Assembly: GCA_023397475.1 (NCBI GenBank)
Contig: JAEWUD010000033.1
Coordinates: 1-64,000 of the forward strand
Length of the DNA: 64,000 bases
Direction: 5' to 3'
Source of the DNA: Bacillota bacterium
Lineage (GTDB): Bacteria > Bacillota > Clostridia > Saccharofermentanales > Saccharofermentanaceae
Under the pieces are notes generated by a model. It saw only the letters and a program-made list of their open reading frames with translations, did no database searches and had not been told where the DNA came from. How positions within the stretch are numbered: position 1 is the stretch's first letter; each line of letters begins with the position of its first letter. The translations under genes and the position numbers were made by a program. Shown here piece after piece: positions 1-9,076 of this stretch.

Positions 1-7
1 GGACTGT

Positions 8-2182
8 TCAATCCGGTAAATCTACATCTCGAGAGATGACAAGGGATTCTAAGGTCGCGTGGTCAATCGCCGCCGCCGATATTCGCAGACGGATATTGGT
101 CGCTTCTTGAAGCGTAAACTCAATCGACAATGTCACAGTCTGTTCGCCGGTTAACGATATGCCGGAGGAATATTGGACAACTTCTTGGTGTAAGGCGTCC
201 AGTGTTACTGTCGCTAAGGACACCTCGTCGCTGTCAATGTCGGACAGCGTGAGATTGACTTCATATTCCCCTGCCTCGAGGCGCCAAACCGGTCCTTCGA
301 CCACAGGAACATATTCTTCGGCACTGAAGGTGTACTCTTCGTCCGGACTCTTCCACAGTTCAGGACAGAAGTACGACAAATCTATGACGATCTCTTCTCG
401 ATTGTTCGCACTGTCAGAAGTAATGTTGTACAAGTAAAGACCCTGGTTTTGATCTACGGTTTGAATCATGCGATAAGGGGCATGATTGAAAAACTGTCTG
501 GAAAGAAGGCAGTCCCCGATCGACAGATCTCCAAGCTGCGTTGGTTTAACGATGACGAAGGTTTCTTTGTAATCATAGAACTGTAAGAGATTCGCTACAT
601 AGAGCTCATATTTATCGTTGTCGTTATTCTTTACGCAATATATCGTCTGATCGGATTCCCGAAGGAAAGCCGCCACGTTTTCGGATAGTCCCGCATCCTG
701 TCCGTTATATCCATTAACTCCATAGAAAGCGAACAAAGATGAATTAAGTAGAAACAAGCCTGCAAGAATGAGAATTACGACGATGTGTTTCCTGAAACGG
801 GATAACACATAGAAAATTACACAGAGGATCATGGTAACGATGAGCCAAGGAAGGAGTTGCATCGTAATATTCTCTCGGGATGTAACCCCGTTGACGATAG
901 CGAGAAAAAAATAGGCTCCGGTAACCGTGACGGGTTGAAAGAATGTGTCAACGAGTATGGGAGTGATCCGATAAGAGGCATAGATAAGTGTGGCGGCAAC
1001 CGCGACACCCAGCGGGATGATTACACGCAGTCGATGCCAGAGATTCTGGTACAGCCACACAATGCCCAGAAGGAGGAGAACCGATATTGCCGGATCCTGG
1101 TATCTCCCGTAGAAGATTCGATCCAGACGTTCCGGGAAAATCTCATTGACAGAAAGACTCACGACGCTCATTCCGAGAAGCAAAACATAGGTCAATACCA
1201 AGCCCCCCGAAACGGATCGGTGTGTGCGCTCCTGTTCGGTAAAAAGCGAGTTCTTCCAAGAAAATGCGGAGCGAATGGCAGCGAAAAGGCCGATCAATCC
1301 TACGCCGATCGTCGAAAACATGATGTATATCAAATGTCCGGATATAGTTGTGAGCACGTTGTCAAAGTACTGAAAAACTCTGCGCAATTGATCAAGCCGG
1401 TACGAGAGCCCATTGACGTTCTCGCGACCACTCTCCATTGATGCCCCCCAGAGATGATTCACGATGAACTGCTGCAGCACATAGAACCCGATGAATCCAA
1501 GTATCAAAGTCACTCCGAAGACGGCAACATTTCTCCGGTCCGTTTCTTTTCGCAAAAGAAGGCAAAACATTGCAAAGACAACACCGGCGATCAGGGAGAT
1601 GGACCGGATATGAAGAGCCAGGGAAAGCAGGAGAACCACGGCGAGAAGAATACTTGTGAACGGTTGAAATTGCACGGAGGAGAGTCGGCAAACCAAATAG
1701 AAGGCCAAAAAAAACAAGAGGAAAAGAAATGACTCACCGATCGCAAAATGCGAAAGACTTACCGCAGGCGGGTACAAACTTATTACAAACGCCGTCACGT
1801 ACATCCATCTTCTGGGCATCTCCGGGACAAGCTTCCGCAGAATCCCGAATGCGGGAAAGATAACCGCTGAAGCCGCGACAAAATTCACCGCCAGCATGGC
1901 TCGGTATATGTCCAGCGGCTTCAAATCGAGACGAAAGAGAAAGGACAAAATCGCCCCATATCCAAAAGAGTAATAATCCGTGTAGATCAGGGATTTCGAC
2001 CAGTCATATCCGGCGAAGAAAGCCGCACTTGCTAAGTTTCCAATCTCATCACTCAGAATCTTCGGTTGATGATTGTTCGGCAGATAAAGCAGGAGATAAG
2101 TTGCAGAAATTATGGCAAACAGAATAACAAGGATTCCCGCATCCTTTACCTTCTCCCCGTTCGATTTCCGCTCCCCTATCAA
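8..2182 (-). CDS. GT-C-like polytopic membrane protein, putative glycosyltransferase
   Basis: Not recognised as a named family. The 724-residue product has about a dozen hydrophobic segments over residues 1-490, an acidic LSDE motif in the first external loop as in GT-C enzymes that use lipid-linked sugars, and then about 230 soluble residues ending in a beta-rich module. That layout (membrane half plus extracytoplasmic beta domain) recurs in the 840-residue protein at 17021. The start is TTG, 6 nt after a GGAGG, and overlaps the stop of the aminotransferase gene (TTGA), so the two are translationally coupled. GT-C membership is inferred from topology and the acidic loop only; it could instead be a polymerase- or acyltransferase-like membrane protein. 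Confidence 0.72.
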   Translation of the reverse strand: MIGERKSNGEKVKDAGILVILFAIISATYLLLYLPNNHQPKILSDEIGNLASAAFFAGYDWSKSLIYTDYYSFGYGAILSFLFRLDLKPLDIYRAMLAVNFVAASAVIFPAFGILRKLVPEMPRRWMYVTAFVISLYPPAVSLSHFAIGESFLFLLFFLAFYLVCRLSSVQFQPFTSILLAVVLLLSLALHIRSISLIAGVVFAMFCLLLRKETDRRNVAVFGVTLILGFIGFYVLQQFIVNHLWGASMESGRENVNGLSYRLDQLRRVFQYFDNVLTTISGHLIYIMFSTIGVGLIGLFAAIRSAFSWKNSLFTEQERTHRSVSGGLVLTYVLLLGMSVVSLSVNEIFPERLDRIFYGRYQDPAISVLLLLGIVWLYQNLWHRLRVIIPLGVAVAATLIYASYRITPILVDTFFQPVTVTGAYFFLAIVNGVTSRENITMQLLPWLIVTMILCVIFYVLSRFRKHIVVILILAGLFLLNSSLFAFYGVNGYNGQDAGLSENVAAFLRESDQTIYCVKNNDNDKYELYVANLLQFYDYKETFVIVKPTQLGDLSIGDCLLSRQFFNHAPYRMIQTVDQNQGLYLYNITSDSANNREEIVIDLSYFCPELWKSPDEEYTFSAEEYVPVVEGPVWRLEAGEYEVNLTLSDIDSDEVSLATVTLDALHQEVVQYSSGISLTGEQTVTLSIEFTLQEATNIRLRISAAAIDHATLESLVISRDVDLPD

Positions 2183-3288
2183 CGCTGACCTCCGATGATC
2201 CCCCGTAAAGTTTGACAGACGTAGTCAATCTGTTCCGTCGTCAAAAGACTGTGTGTCGGCAAATTCATACCGCGGGAAGCGATTCTCTCCGCGACCGGAA
2301 AACTCTCGTCACATACATACGGCGGCAATTGCGTAACCGGATAGAACAAAGGACGTGTCTCTATGCCCGCCTTTGCCAGAAGCGCCATGACCTCGTCTCG
2401 CTCCAAAGGAACGGTATCCCGTAAGATAACTGAAAACATCCAACATACCGGCGTTGATCCCGGGGTCGGTTTCTGTAAGTCGAGAAAGTCCGAAAGGTCG
2501 GCGAGTTGGTCGTGGTAGCGATCTTCGATCTTTTTCCTTTGGAGAATCTGATGGTCGATATGCTCGAGTTGCGCAAGGCCGATCGCCGCCTGAATATTCG
2601 TCATTCGGTAATTGTACCCGACGACGGTATGCCAGTAGCTCTTCATCGGATCAACACCTTGCCCCTTCAGTAAGGAAACCTTTGCGGCAAGCGCGTCGTC
2701 ATTGGTCACAACCATACCGCCCTCACCCGTCGTAATCACCTTGTTCCCGAAGAAACTGAACGTCGAGATATCCCCGATCGATCCGACCGTCCTGTCCTGA
2801 TAACGTGCTCCATGGGCTTCTGCCGCATCTTCGATAACAAAAAGATTCTTCTCACGGGCGATTCGCAGAATCGGATCCATATCGACGGGATTCCCATAAA
2901 GATGTACGACGAGAATCGCCCTGGTTCGAGGAGTGATCTTCTCCTCGATCTTCGCGGGATCCATATTCCACGTTTCTGGATCTGCATCAACAAATACAGG
3001 TTCTGCCCCGGTGTATCGCACGGCATTCGCCGTTGCGATGTAGGTAAGTACCGGAACGAGAACCTCGTCGCCGGATCCGATACCCAGAGCTTCAAGCGCA
3101 AGATGAAGAGCAACGGTTCCATTCGAACATGTCAGTGCATGGCTCGCATGGATATAAGACGCGAACTCCGTCTCGAAAAGCCCGATATATTTCCCCTTCG
3201 AGGATATCCACGTACTATCCAGGCAATCGTCGACGTACTTCTTCTCATTTCCGCACAGGTTAGGACTGGACACGAATATTTTTTCCAT
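2179..3288 (-). CDS. DegT/DnrJ/EryC1-family aminotransferase, probable GDP-perosamine synthase
   Basis: PLP-dependent sugar aminotransferase, 369 residues, full family length. Visible hallmarks are DSTWISSKG near the N-terminus, SNGTVALHLAL, VIEDAAEAHGA, FSFFGNKVITTGEGGM (with the PLP-binding lysine) and YNYRMTNIQAAIGLAQLE. From memory these blocks match GDP-perosamine synthases (RfbE/Per), which aminate GDP-4-keto-6-deoxy-D-mannose, better than other DegT branches. That intermediate is the product of Gmd, encoded at 15957 in the same locus, which supports the assignment. Start ATG is preceded by GGAGG. The exact substrate is inferred; a UDP-linked 4-keto sugar (PglE-like role) is the main alternative. 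Confidence 0.82.
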   Translation of the reverse strand: MEKIFVSSPNLCGNEKKYVDDCLDSTWISSKGKYIGLFETEFASYIHASHALTCSNGTVALHLALEALGIGSGDEVLVPVLTYIATANAVRYTGAEPVFVDADPETWNMDPAKIEEKITPRTRAILVVHLYGNPVDMDPILRIAREKNLFVIEDAAEAHGARYQDRTVGSIGDISTFSFFGNKVITTGEGGMVVTNDDALAAKVSLLKGQGVDPMKSYWHTVVGYNYRMTNIQAAIGLAQLEHIDHQILQRKKIEDRYHDQLADLSDFLDLQKPTPGSTPVCWMFSVILRDTVPLERDEVMALLAKAGIETRPLFYPVTQLPPYVCDESFPVAERIASRGMNLPTHSLLTTEQIDYVCQTLRGIIGGQR

Positions 3289-3305
3289 AAATCCCTCCGG
3301 GACGT

Positions 3306-4466
3306 TTATTTTTCGTTACTATTTATACGATCCCATATTTTTTCTATCTTTTCAACTATTCTGCGCCAGGAATAGCGATCATACATCGCGTCAATTCCCC
3401 TTACAAAACGTTCATAATCATCCTTATCGAAATATTTAATTACGGCCTGTGCCAGCGGTTCTACCTGGCACGGCTCGACAAGATAGCCGGTTACACCGTC
3501 TTCCACCGCTTCGGGCAAACCTCCGACACGAGTGGCTACGACAGGAACACGATAACGGTATGAGATCGGAATGACCCCGCTGGTTGTCGCACTCTCATAG
3601 GGCAGAACGGTAAGATCGGACGCGATGAAGTATTTCGCGATCTCCTTATCCGGCACATAGGAATCGACGATGGTGATCCGATTCTCGAGATTACATTCGC
3701 GAATGATGCGTTGGTAGATCTCCTTATCTTCATAGAAGTCACCGACGATGAGGAGATGCGCGTGCGGTCTGGATGCGCAGATCGCAGGTAATGCCTCGAG
3801 CAAATACCGAAGCCCCTTATAGGATCGAACAAATCCAAAGAAGAGCAGAACCTCGGCATCCCCGGGAATTCCGATCGCGAGACGTGCGTCGCTCTTGGAC
3901 AAATCCGTCGGCGGCGATACGTCAATCACCGGGCATACATTTCTCTCGAAAAGCGCCGGATTTCGCAAAGACAAAAGCTCCTTCTCCTCGCCAATCGAAT
4001 GGACAAGATACCCGTCCGCGCGGGATAGCACTTGCTTTGTCAGAAAACGCGCGAGAGGGAATCGATCGTGCGGCAGTACATTATTGCAGCATATGATAAT
4101 CTTATGGTCCTTCCGCAATCGTGACAGCATCGCGATATACGCGGGCGCGAAAAAAGGGTGCCACCAATGAAAGACGATCAGGTCAGGGGACATGCGTCGA
4201 ATCGCCGACGCCGCCGAAAAATAGGTGAATGGATTTATTGTATCAATCAGAAATCTTGTATCCTCATGGCGAAGGAAATCATTCGAGTCGTCCGTTTGTA
4301 TTTTGCCGGGGTAGAGAAACTTCGGATACATGCGTTTATATGAAACACAGGTAACTTCATAGGAAATCGACAACTCTTTCAACAGAAGGGACGTATAGTG
4401 CGCAATCCCTCCGCGAAAAGGATACGCAGGCCCGATCGTTACGATGCGACGAAGATCTTTACTCAT
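3306..4466 (-). CDS. GT4-family glycosyltransferase
   Basis: GT-B fold retaining glycosyltransferase of about 386 residues, presumably adding a nucleotide-activated sugar to the growing glycan on the cytoplasmic face. An N-terminal acceptor domain starts GPAYPFRGGIAHYTSLL; the C-terminal donor domain has FFGFVRSYKGLRYLL, then LPYESATTSGVIPISYRY and VVATRVGGLPEAVEDG, the usual GT4 nucleotide-sugar region. A longer reading frame runs to 4730 but would overlap most of the upstream gene's end; the ATG at 4466 follows that stop by 13 bp and opens directly into the domain, so I chose it. Donor and linkage cannot be read from sequence. Confidence 0.88.
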   Translation of the reverse strand: MSKDLRRIVTIGPAYPFRGGIAHYTSLLLKELSISYEVTCVSYKRMYPKFLYPGKIQTDDSNDFLRHEDTRFLIDTINPFTYFSAASAIRRMSPDLIVFHWWHPFFAPAYIAMLSRLRKDHKIIICCNNVLPHDRFPLARFLTKQVLSRADGYLVHSIGEEKELLSLRNPALFERNVCPVIDVSPPTDLSKSDARLAIGIPGDAEVLLFFGFVRSYKGLRYLLEALPAICASRPHAHLLIVGDFYEDKEIYQRIIRECNLENRITIVDSYVPDKEIAKYFIASDLTVLPYESATTSGVIPISYRYRVPVVATRVGGLPEAVEDGVTGYLVEPCQVEPLAQAVIKYFDKDDYERFVRGIDAMYDRYSWRRIVEKIEKIWDRINSNEK

Positions 4467-4479
4467 GCTGACACGGGGT

Positions 4480-5463
4480 TTACAAAACCCCTTCCCCCTT
4501 CCCCTTTTCGATCGAATTGCTCGCCGAATAGATAATCTTTGCAAAGGCAAATCCGAAGAGGTCCCCGACCGTAGTGACGACGCGATAGACGACAATTCCG
4601 GCAAGAACGCCCTGAAGTCCTGCTTCACTTCCGAGAAGCAAGGTGAAAACCGCTTCTCGTACACCAATCCCCCCCGGAGCACCGGGAACGAGAAATCCGG
4701 CCAGCCAGGCCAACAAATACGCACCGACAATCACAGCGGCACGCGACGGACTCATCTCCATTCCAATAATCGTCATCAGAACCAGAAGGAACAATCCAGC
4801 GTTGATCAGGATGTTGACAGCGTAAAACAACAGCGAGAACGAGATCGCACGTAGAGTCTGCCCCGGGTTACGTGAGAATATTTTGCGAACATACGACTGA
4901 ATTCGGCGATTCATGATGATAAGGATAGCCGTCGCGATAAGAATGGCCAGAAGAATGAGAAAGGCTGTTGTTATGGGTGCACTGTACTCGGAGAACACTC
5001 TGCGAAGGCTATCTCCATAGAATAACGCCCCCACACCGAAAACCGCCGCGACACTAACCATCACATCCGTAACCGTTGCGAGAGCGACATCAGAATGCGA
5101 AAGATTCAGCCGAAGAGCAAGTTCATTGCGCCCAACATACTGGAAAATATTGCCGGGGATATACTTCATGATGTTCGACTTGGAAAGAATATAGGACGAC
5201 AGAAGAAACGGCGGGCGCGCCCCGGTATACACACGTACGAAGCCCCTCCAAGGGAGACAATAGATGAGAATCAGCAAACCGTAAACGGCAGAAAACAGTA
5301 CGATCCAGAAAAGATCGTCCGGTGTAAACGAGAAGGATTCAAGTCCTCCCATCTCCACAAGTCGATACAGGACAAATACGACGGACAGTATCGCCAGAAT
5401 ATTCCCGATAATCTTAACAATGCGCCGTTTGGTCGGCGTCTTTGTCTCTTCACTATTAGACAA
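4480..5463 (-). CDS. UPF0104/LPG-synthase-TM family membrane protein
   Basis: Integral membrane protein of 327 residues with about eight hydrophobic segments, related to the flippase-like membrane half of MprF and to AglD-type proteins. The diagnostic block is PGAPGGIGVREAV near residue 270, with KYIPGNIFQYVGR around residue 98. Family members are often found in glycan loci, and flipping of lipid-linked precursors has been proposed. No lysyl-tRNA-dependent synthase domain is attached, so it is not a complete MprF. The start is TTG, with AAGGAG 6 nt upstream. It follows the acyltransferase gene by 11 bp and is likely co-transcribed. Confidence 0.82.
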   Translation of the reverse strand: MSNSEETKTPTKRRIVKIIGNILAILSVVFVLYRLVEMGGLESFSFTPDDLFWIVLFSAVYGLLILIYCLPWRGFVRVYTGARPPFLLSSYILSKSNIMKYIPGNIFQYVGRNELALRLNLSHSDVALATVTDVMVSVAAVFGVGALFYGDSLRRVFSEYSAPITTAFLILLAILIATAILIIMNRRIQSYVRKIFSRNPGQTLRAISFSLLFYAVNILINAGLFLLVLMTIIGMEMSPSRAAVIVGAYLLAWLAGFLVPGAPGGIGVREAVFTLLLGSEAGLQGVLAGIVVYRVVTTVGDLFGFAFAKIIYSASNSIEKGKGEGVL

Positions 5464-5474
5464 TCCTTACTCCT

Positions 5475-6089
5475 TCACCGATCAAGTCTTCTCACGGGAA
5501 CTCCTACATAGGTACCGGAAATGTCAATATCCCGAACAACGGCTGCTCCCGCCCCGATCACGCAGTCCGACGTAATTGAGATACCGTCGATCACACAGGC
5601 ACCGATCCCGATATGTGTCCGCTCCCCGACACATACCTTGCCCGCAAGGGCGGCACGCGGAGACAAGTGAACATAATCCGCTATCCGGTTGTCATGCTCG
5701 ATAATTGCACCTGTATTGACAATGCAGTGTTCTCCGATAACGCTGTTCGGGTTAACCACACATAGAGGCATGAGAACGGATCCGCATCCTATGATAACGT
5801 CCGGAGCCACAACAGCGGACGGATGAATCGCCGTGTACCAGGGAAGGTCAAAAGACGCGGCAAGTTGTGCTCGTCGTTGATTGGATCCTATACCCAGGAT
5901 AAAGTAGATATCAGGGCCTGCAAGTTCCCGTAATTCCTCATCCGAGCCAAGTACAGGCAACCCCAGAAAAAGATCCCCCTTGGTGCGGAAATTATCGATA
6001 AAGCCTTCCACCCGATCTCCCGAGGATCGAATGATTTCCGCAATGACTTTCGCATGACCGCCGGTTCCGATAATGATGACATTCTTCAT
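5475..6089 (-). CDS. NeuD/PglD/PerB-like sugar acyltransferase (left-handed beta-helix)
   Basis: Acetyl-CoA-dependent acyltransferase of 204 residues. An N-terminal Rossmann-like part (IIIGTGGHAKVIAEII) binds the sugar nucleotide and a hexapeptide-repeat beta-helix follows. The segment GAIIEHDN carries the histidine expected for catalysis in the PglD/PerB group. With the perosamine-synthase-like aminotransferase three genes away, N-acetylation of the 4-amino sugar (GDP-perosamine to GDP-N-acetylperosamine) is the most economical role; O-acetylation is the alternative. Its start overlaps the upstream GT2 stop as ATGA, so translation is coupled. Confidence 0.83.
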   Translation of the reverse strand: MKNVIIIGTGGHAKVIAEIIRSSGDRVEGFIDNFRTKGDLFLGLPVLGSDEELRELAGPDIYFILGIGSNQRRAQLAASFDLPWYTAIHPSAVVAPDVIIGCGSVLMPLCVVNPNSVIGEHCIVNTGAIIEHDNRIADYVHLSPRAALAGKVCVGERTHIGIGACVIDGISITSDCVIGAGAAVVRDIDISGTYVGVPVRRLDR

Positions 6090-7054
6090 TTGTTCTGATC
6101 CTCATTCTTGCAAGCTGCGTCACAGTCCATCTTACGGATACGATACTGAATATCTTCTAATAACTTGCGATTGTTCGCAACCATATCTCCGAGGAGTCCT
6201 ACCATAAACAACAGTATTCCAAAAATGAGAAAGACAGACATCAGGATCAGACTCTGAATATTGCTCGTGGTAGGATCCATTGCCCAAAGAACCAAGAACC
6301 GAACGCCAAGCGCCAAGCCTGCGACAAGAAAAATCGTACCGAGGGACCCGAAAAATTTGAGCGGTCGATACATCATGTACGAGCGCGCGATGACGCCGGC
6401 ACTGCGCTTGATGTACCCGCTCATGCTCTTGAAGAGACGACTCTCGCGAAGCTCAGGATTGGTCCGGATCGGCACACTTGTTATCGCCATCTTGTTGCGT
6501 CCGGCTTGAATGATCGTCTCGAGAGTGTAGGTATATTCATTGGTCACATTGAGTCGCAATGCGGCTTCGCGGCTGTAGGCGCGAAAACCGCTCGGAGCGT
6601 CGGGAATCTTCGTATTGCTCGCGATTCGGACAACAAGACTTCCGAGACGCTGAAAAAGCTTCTTCAGCGGGGAGAAATGCTTCGTCTTCAGAATCGGCCG
6701 TTCACCGATCACAATATCCGCTTTGCCGTCCAAAATCGGACGAACCAGCTTCTCGATATCCGCGCCGCAGTACTGGTTGTCGGCATCGGTGTTCACAATA
6801 ATGTCTGCGCCCAGATGAAGAGCCGCGTCGAGGCCGGCCATGAAACCCTTTGCTAATCCGCGGTTGTTCTTGAAACTGACGACGTGATGCACTCCGAGGC
6901 GCTTCGCCTCCGCGACCGTCTGGTCCGTGCTGCCGTCATTGATAATCAGGTACTCAATCCGGTCAATTCCTTCGATGGATCGCGGCAAATCGGCAACCGT
7001 TACCCCGAGGGTTTTCTCTTCGTTAAAGCACGGTATCTGAATGATCAAAAACAA
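6086..7054 (-). CDS. GT2-family glycosyltransferase, dolichyl-phosphate-mannose-synthase-like
   Basis: Inverting GT2 enzyme of 322 residues. The GT-A domain has IPCFNEEKTLG, IINDGSTDQT and NTDADNQY (DxD-type metal/nucleotide site); two hydrophobic segments at about residues 235-260 and 268-292 anchor it. Such enzymes usually make polyprenyl-phosphate-linked sugars or transfer to lipid-linked glycans. The start is TTG, 7 nt after GGGAGGG; no ATG fits better because the GT2 fold begins at once. A TGnTAGAAT promoter-like site lies just upstream, so it may open a sub-operon running through 8. Confidence 0.86.
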   Translation of the reverse strand: MFLIIQIPCFNEEKTLGVTVADLPRSIEGIDRIEYLIINDGSTDQTVAEAKRLGVHHVVSFKNNRGLAKGFMAGLDAALHLGADIIVNTDADNQYCGADIEKLVRPILDGKADIVIGERPILKTKHFSPLKKLFQRLGSLVVRIASNTKIPDAPSGFRAYSREAALRLNVTNEYTYTLETIIQAGRNKMAITSVPIRTNPELRESRLFKSMSGYIKRSAGVIARSYMMYRPLKFFGSLGTIFLVAGLALGVRFLVLWAMDPTTSNIQSLILMSVFLIFGILLFMVGLLGDMVANNRKLLEDIQYRIRKMDCDAACKNEDQNK

Positions 7055-7087
7055 AATTTCGCCCTCCCAAGCTCTTTTGCTATGCCT

Positions 7088-7096
7088 ATTCTAACA
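7088..7096 (-). promoter_or_regulatory. Extended -10 promoter candidate upstream of the GT2 gene
   Basis: The minus strand reads TATGTTAGAAT, an extended -10 (TGnTAGAAT) about 34 nt before the TTG start of the gene ending at 6086. No good -35 is visible, as is usual for extended -10 promoters. The same 11-base pattern, TATGnTAGAAT, occurs upstream of gmd (16970). Inferred only. Confidence 0.35.
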
Positions 7097-7135
7097 TAGG
7101 GGGGTGGAATAAATCCCTAAAAAAATATTAGAAGT

Positions 7136-7164
7136 GCCCGGCACAGCATCTGTGCGGCCTTTTT
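7136..7164. terminator. Hairpin with flanking T-tracts between two locus genes
   Basis: GCACAG-cat-CTGTGC flanked by GCC/GGC gives a compact stem directly after the stop of the gene at 7163. A TTTTT run abuts the stem on the plus strand; on the minus strand a TTTTTTT run starts about 12 nt beyond it. It fits best as a plus-oriented terminator, yet no plus-strand gene precedes it; it may limit antisense transcription or read-through into the GT2 gene. Confidence 0.45.
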
Positions 7165-9076
7165 AGATCGGAAGGAAGATCATCAGTCCGTCCTCGGTAA
7201 CGATCGGTTCGGAGGTGGCAAGCGAAACCAGCTCGTTTTTTTTCGCGATAAGAGCATCGTCACGTGAACGAAGAAGATCAATATAGATCGCACCATATCC
7301 CAACGCCCGAAGTTCTTCCACGAGTTCCGCAGCCGACAAAGCGGCAATGCTTCTTTGAAGCTGATCCGACGCGCTTCCGGGTATCGCCCCATAGGAGAAT
7401 CGCAGCGTACTCGTCATAAGATAGGCTTCGGCATTGGCATAGGGATTGGTTCCCGCCGGAGTGTCCGTTGCAGGAAGGGTTGCGATCGGAAGAACAAATA
7501 CCTTGGTATCTGCCGGGAGGACAGCCTCCGCACGTGCGAAGAAGTCCGTAAGACTCGACTGCTCCTGTCGTGTCGCGGCATAGGGAAATGCAGAGTTCAC
7601 CGGAATTGTATCGAAAAGTCCGAGCAGAAGAAGCGGCACCAGCAGGACAGAGAGTTTCGCGCGATTCACCCGCCAGAAATTGAGGCCTTTTGCAGCGGCA
7701 CGCGTAAGTGAAGAAAAAAGATGTCTTTGCTTGACTTTATCCGGAGCGACAGTGTTTTTTTGAGGCGTAAAACCTTTGGCGTACAGCGTAGCGTCGATGA
7801 CAAGCGCAAGGGCGGTGAGTGCCAGAAAAGAGAGGAAAACGACCATCCGATAGTAATACGGGACACCGTCATAAATATACCGGTATAGGATCGATCCAAA
7901 ACCACCTAAGGTGGACAGCAACAGAGCCGCGAATACGAGAACACTGACGCGGATGAGAAGCTTCTTCTCAGCGGTATCCTTGCGCCAGAGAATTACGGGA
8001 GCCGTAAGAGCGGCGAAGATCCCGGCGGCACCCAATACTCCGAGCGCCGTTGAGATATTCTCGTTCAACAGCGGCTCCGCTCGGTGAAATACCTCCACCA
8101 TATTACGGAAACGGCCGAGCTGGTGATGCGCGTTGGGGATAATCAGATCAATGAACTTCAGGCTGTATGTCTCGGCGTCGCTGATCGCTTTCTCCGGAAC
8201 AAAGATATTGCAGCCGGTCATCCGGGCAATCCAGATTGGCAAGCGATTACTAAGGATCGTCAACCAACCGATAACGATGATGATTGCTCCCCCCGTCGAT
8301 TTCATCGTCCATTTGCGGTCACGTAAGATACGATATGCGAGTGCGACAACGGCAAGAAGAAGGAAGAAGAACGCATAATCCAGACCCGACGAGCAAACGA
8401 GAATCGCGATAATGATCCACGGAAGAAGTCCCGATTGTTCGCGGAGGCGGGCGGGAATGCCCCGATCCGGTCCGCGAAGTGCTACGGACACTGATCCGTC
8501 CTGAATCTTAAGGATCAACAGAACGGCAAGAGGTACCGTAAAATACCCGGATAACAAAGGCTCCGCGGTCCCCTGCCAGAAATGATAAGGAAGAAAAGCA
8601 TAAAGAACGCCGCAGAAAAACGCTGCGCCTTTTGTCGTGTCGAGTTTTCTCAAGGTGTAGACCGCGGACATGGTCGCAAGCGGAAAGGTCAGAAGATAAT
8701 AGATATTGACGGTCGCCGCGGGGCTACGCGACAGAAGAGCTAGGATCGCGAGAAGCAGATAATGAAGGGCATCCGATCCGGATTGTCCATAGAAGGCAAT
8801 CCCTCCCAGCATATCCAAACGATTCGAAGAGAAGAACGAGCCAGTCTCCAGAAAATTACGTACAAGCGTCTGCCAGTAAAGAGCATCGTTGTCCGTCGAA
8901 AAGGGAATAAATATATCCGCTCGCCAGATTCGAAGCGCGTAAGCCATAACAAGTGTCGTGAACAATCCGGAGACGATAACGAGGGCAGGCGTGCGGGAGA
9001 GGAAACGACTCGCCTTCTGTATCGTCGATTGAAGTTTGAGAAGTTTTTCTTGAGATCCTGAGGATGTTCTGCTCAT
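7163..9076 (-). CDS. GT-C-like polytopic membrane protein, paralogue A of a tandem pair
   Basis: Unnamed 637-residue membrane protein with about 11-12 hydrophobic segments, an acidic first-loop motif (STDNDALYW) as expected for a GT-C catalytic loop, LYAFLPYHF in the middle, and a C-terminal soluble part of about 130 residues with TLRFSYGA, ALGYGAIYIDLLR and MIFLPI. All of these recur in the adjacent gene at 9073, so the pair arose by duplication. The ATG overlaps the upstream stop (ATGA). Likely transfers a sugar or other group from a lipid carrier outside the membrane; substrate unknown. Confidence 0.72.
   Translation of the reverse strand: MSRTSSGSQEKLLKLQSTIQKASRFLSRTPALVIVSGLFTTLVMAYALRIWRADIFIPFSTDNDALYWQTLVRNFLETGSFFSSNRLDMLGGIAFYGQSGSDALHYLLLAILALLSRSPAATVNIYYLLTFPLATMSAVYTLRKLDTTKGAAFFCGVLYAFLPYHFWQGTAEPLLSGYFTVPLAVLLILKIQDGSVSVALRGPDRGIPARLREQSGLLPWIIIAILVCSSGLDYAFFFLLLAVVALAYRILRDRKWTMKSTGGAIIIVIGWLTILSNRLPIWIARMTGCNIFVPEKAISDAETYSLKFIDLIIPNAHHQLGRFRNMVEVFHRAEPLLNENISTALGVLGAAGIFAALTAPVILWRKDTAEKKLLIRVSVLVFAALLLSTLGGFGSILYRYIYDGVPYYYRMVVFLSFLALTALALVIDATLYAKGFTPQKNTVAPDKVKQRHLFSSLTRAAAKGLNFWRVNRAKLSVLLVPLLLLGLFDTIPVNSAFPYAATRQEQSSLTDFFARAEAVLPADTKVFVLPIATLPATDTPAGTNPYANAEAYLMTSTLRFSYGAIPGSASDQLQRSIAALSAAELVEELRALGYGAIYIDLLRSRDDALIAKKNELVSLATSEPIVTEDGLMIFLPI

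Noticed and set aside
3306..4730. GT4 gene starting at 4730
   Set aside because: The extra 88 residues overlap the end of the UPF0104 gene and are low-quality sequence; the ATG at 4466 starts the fold.
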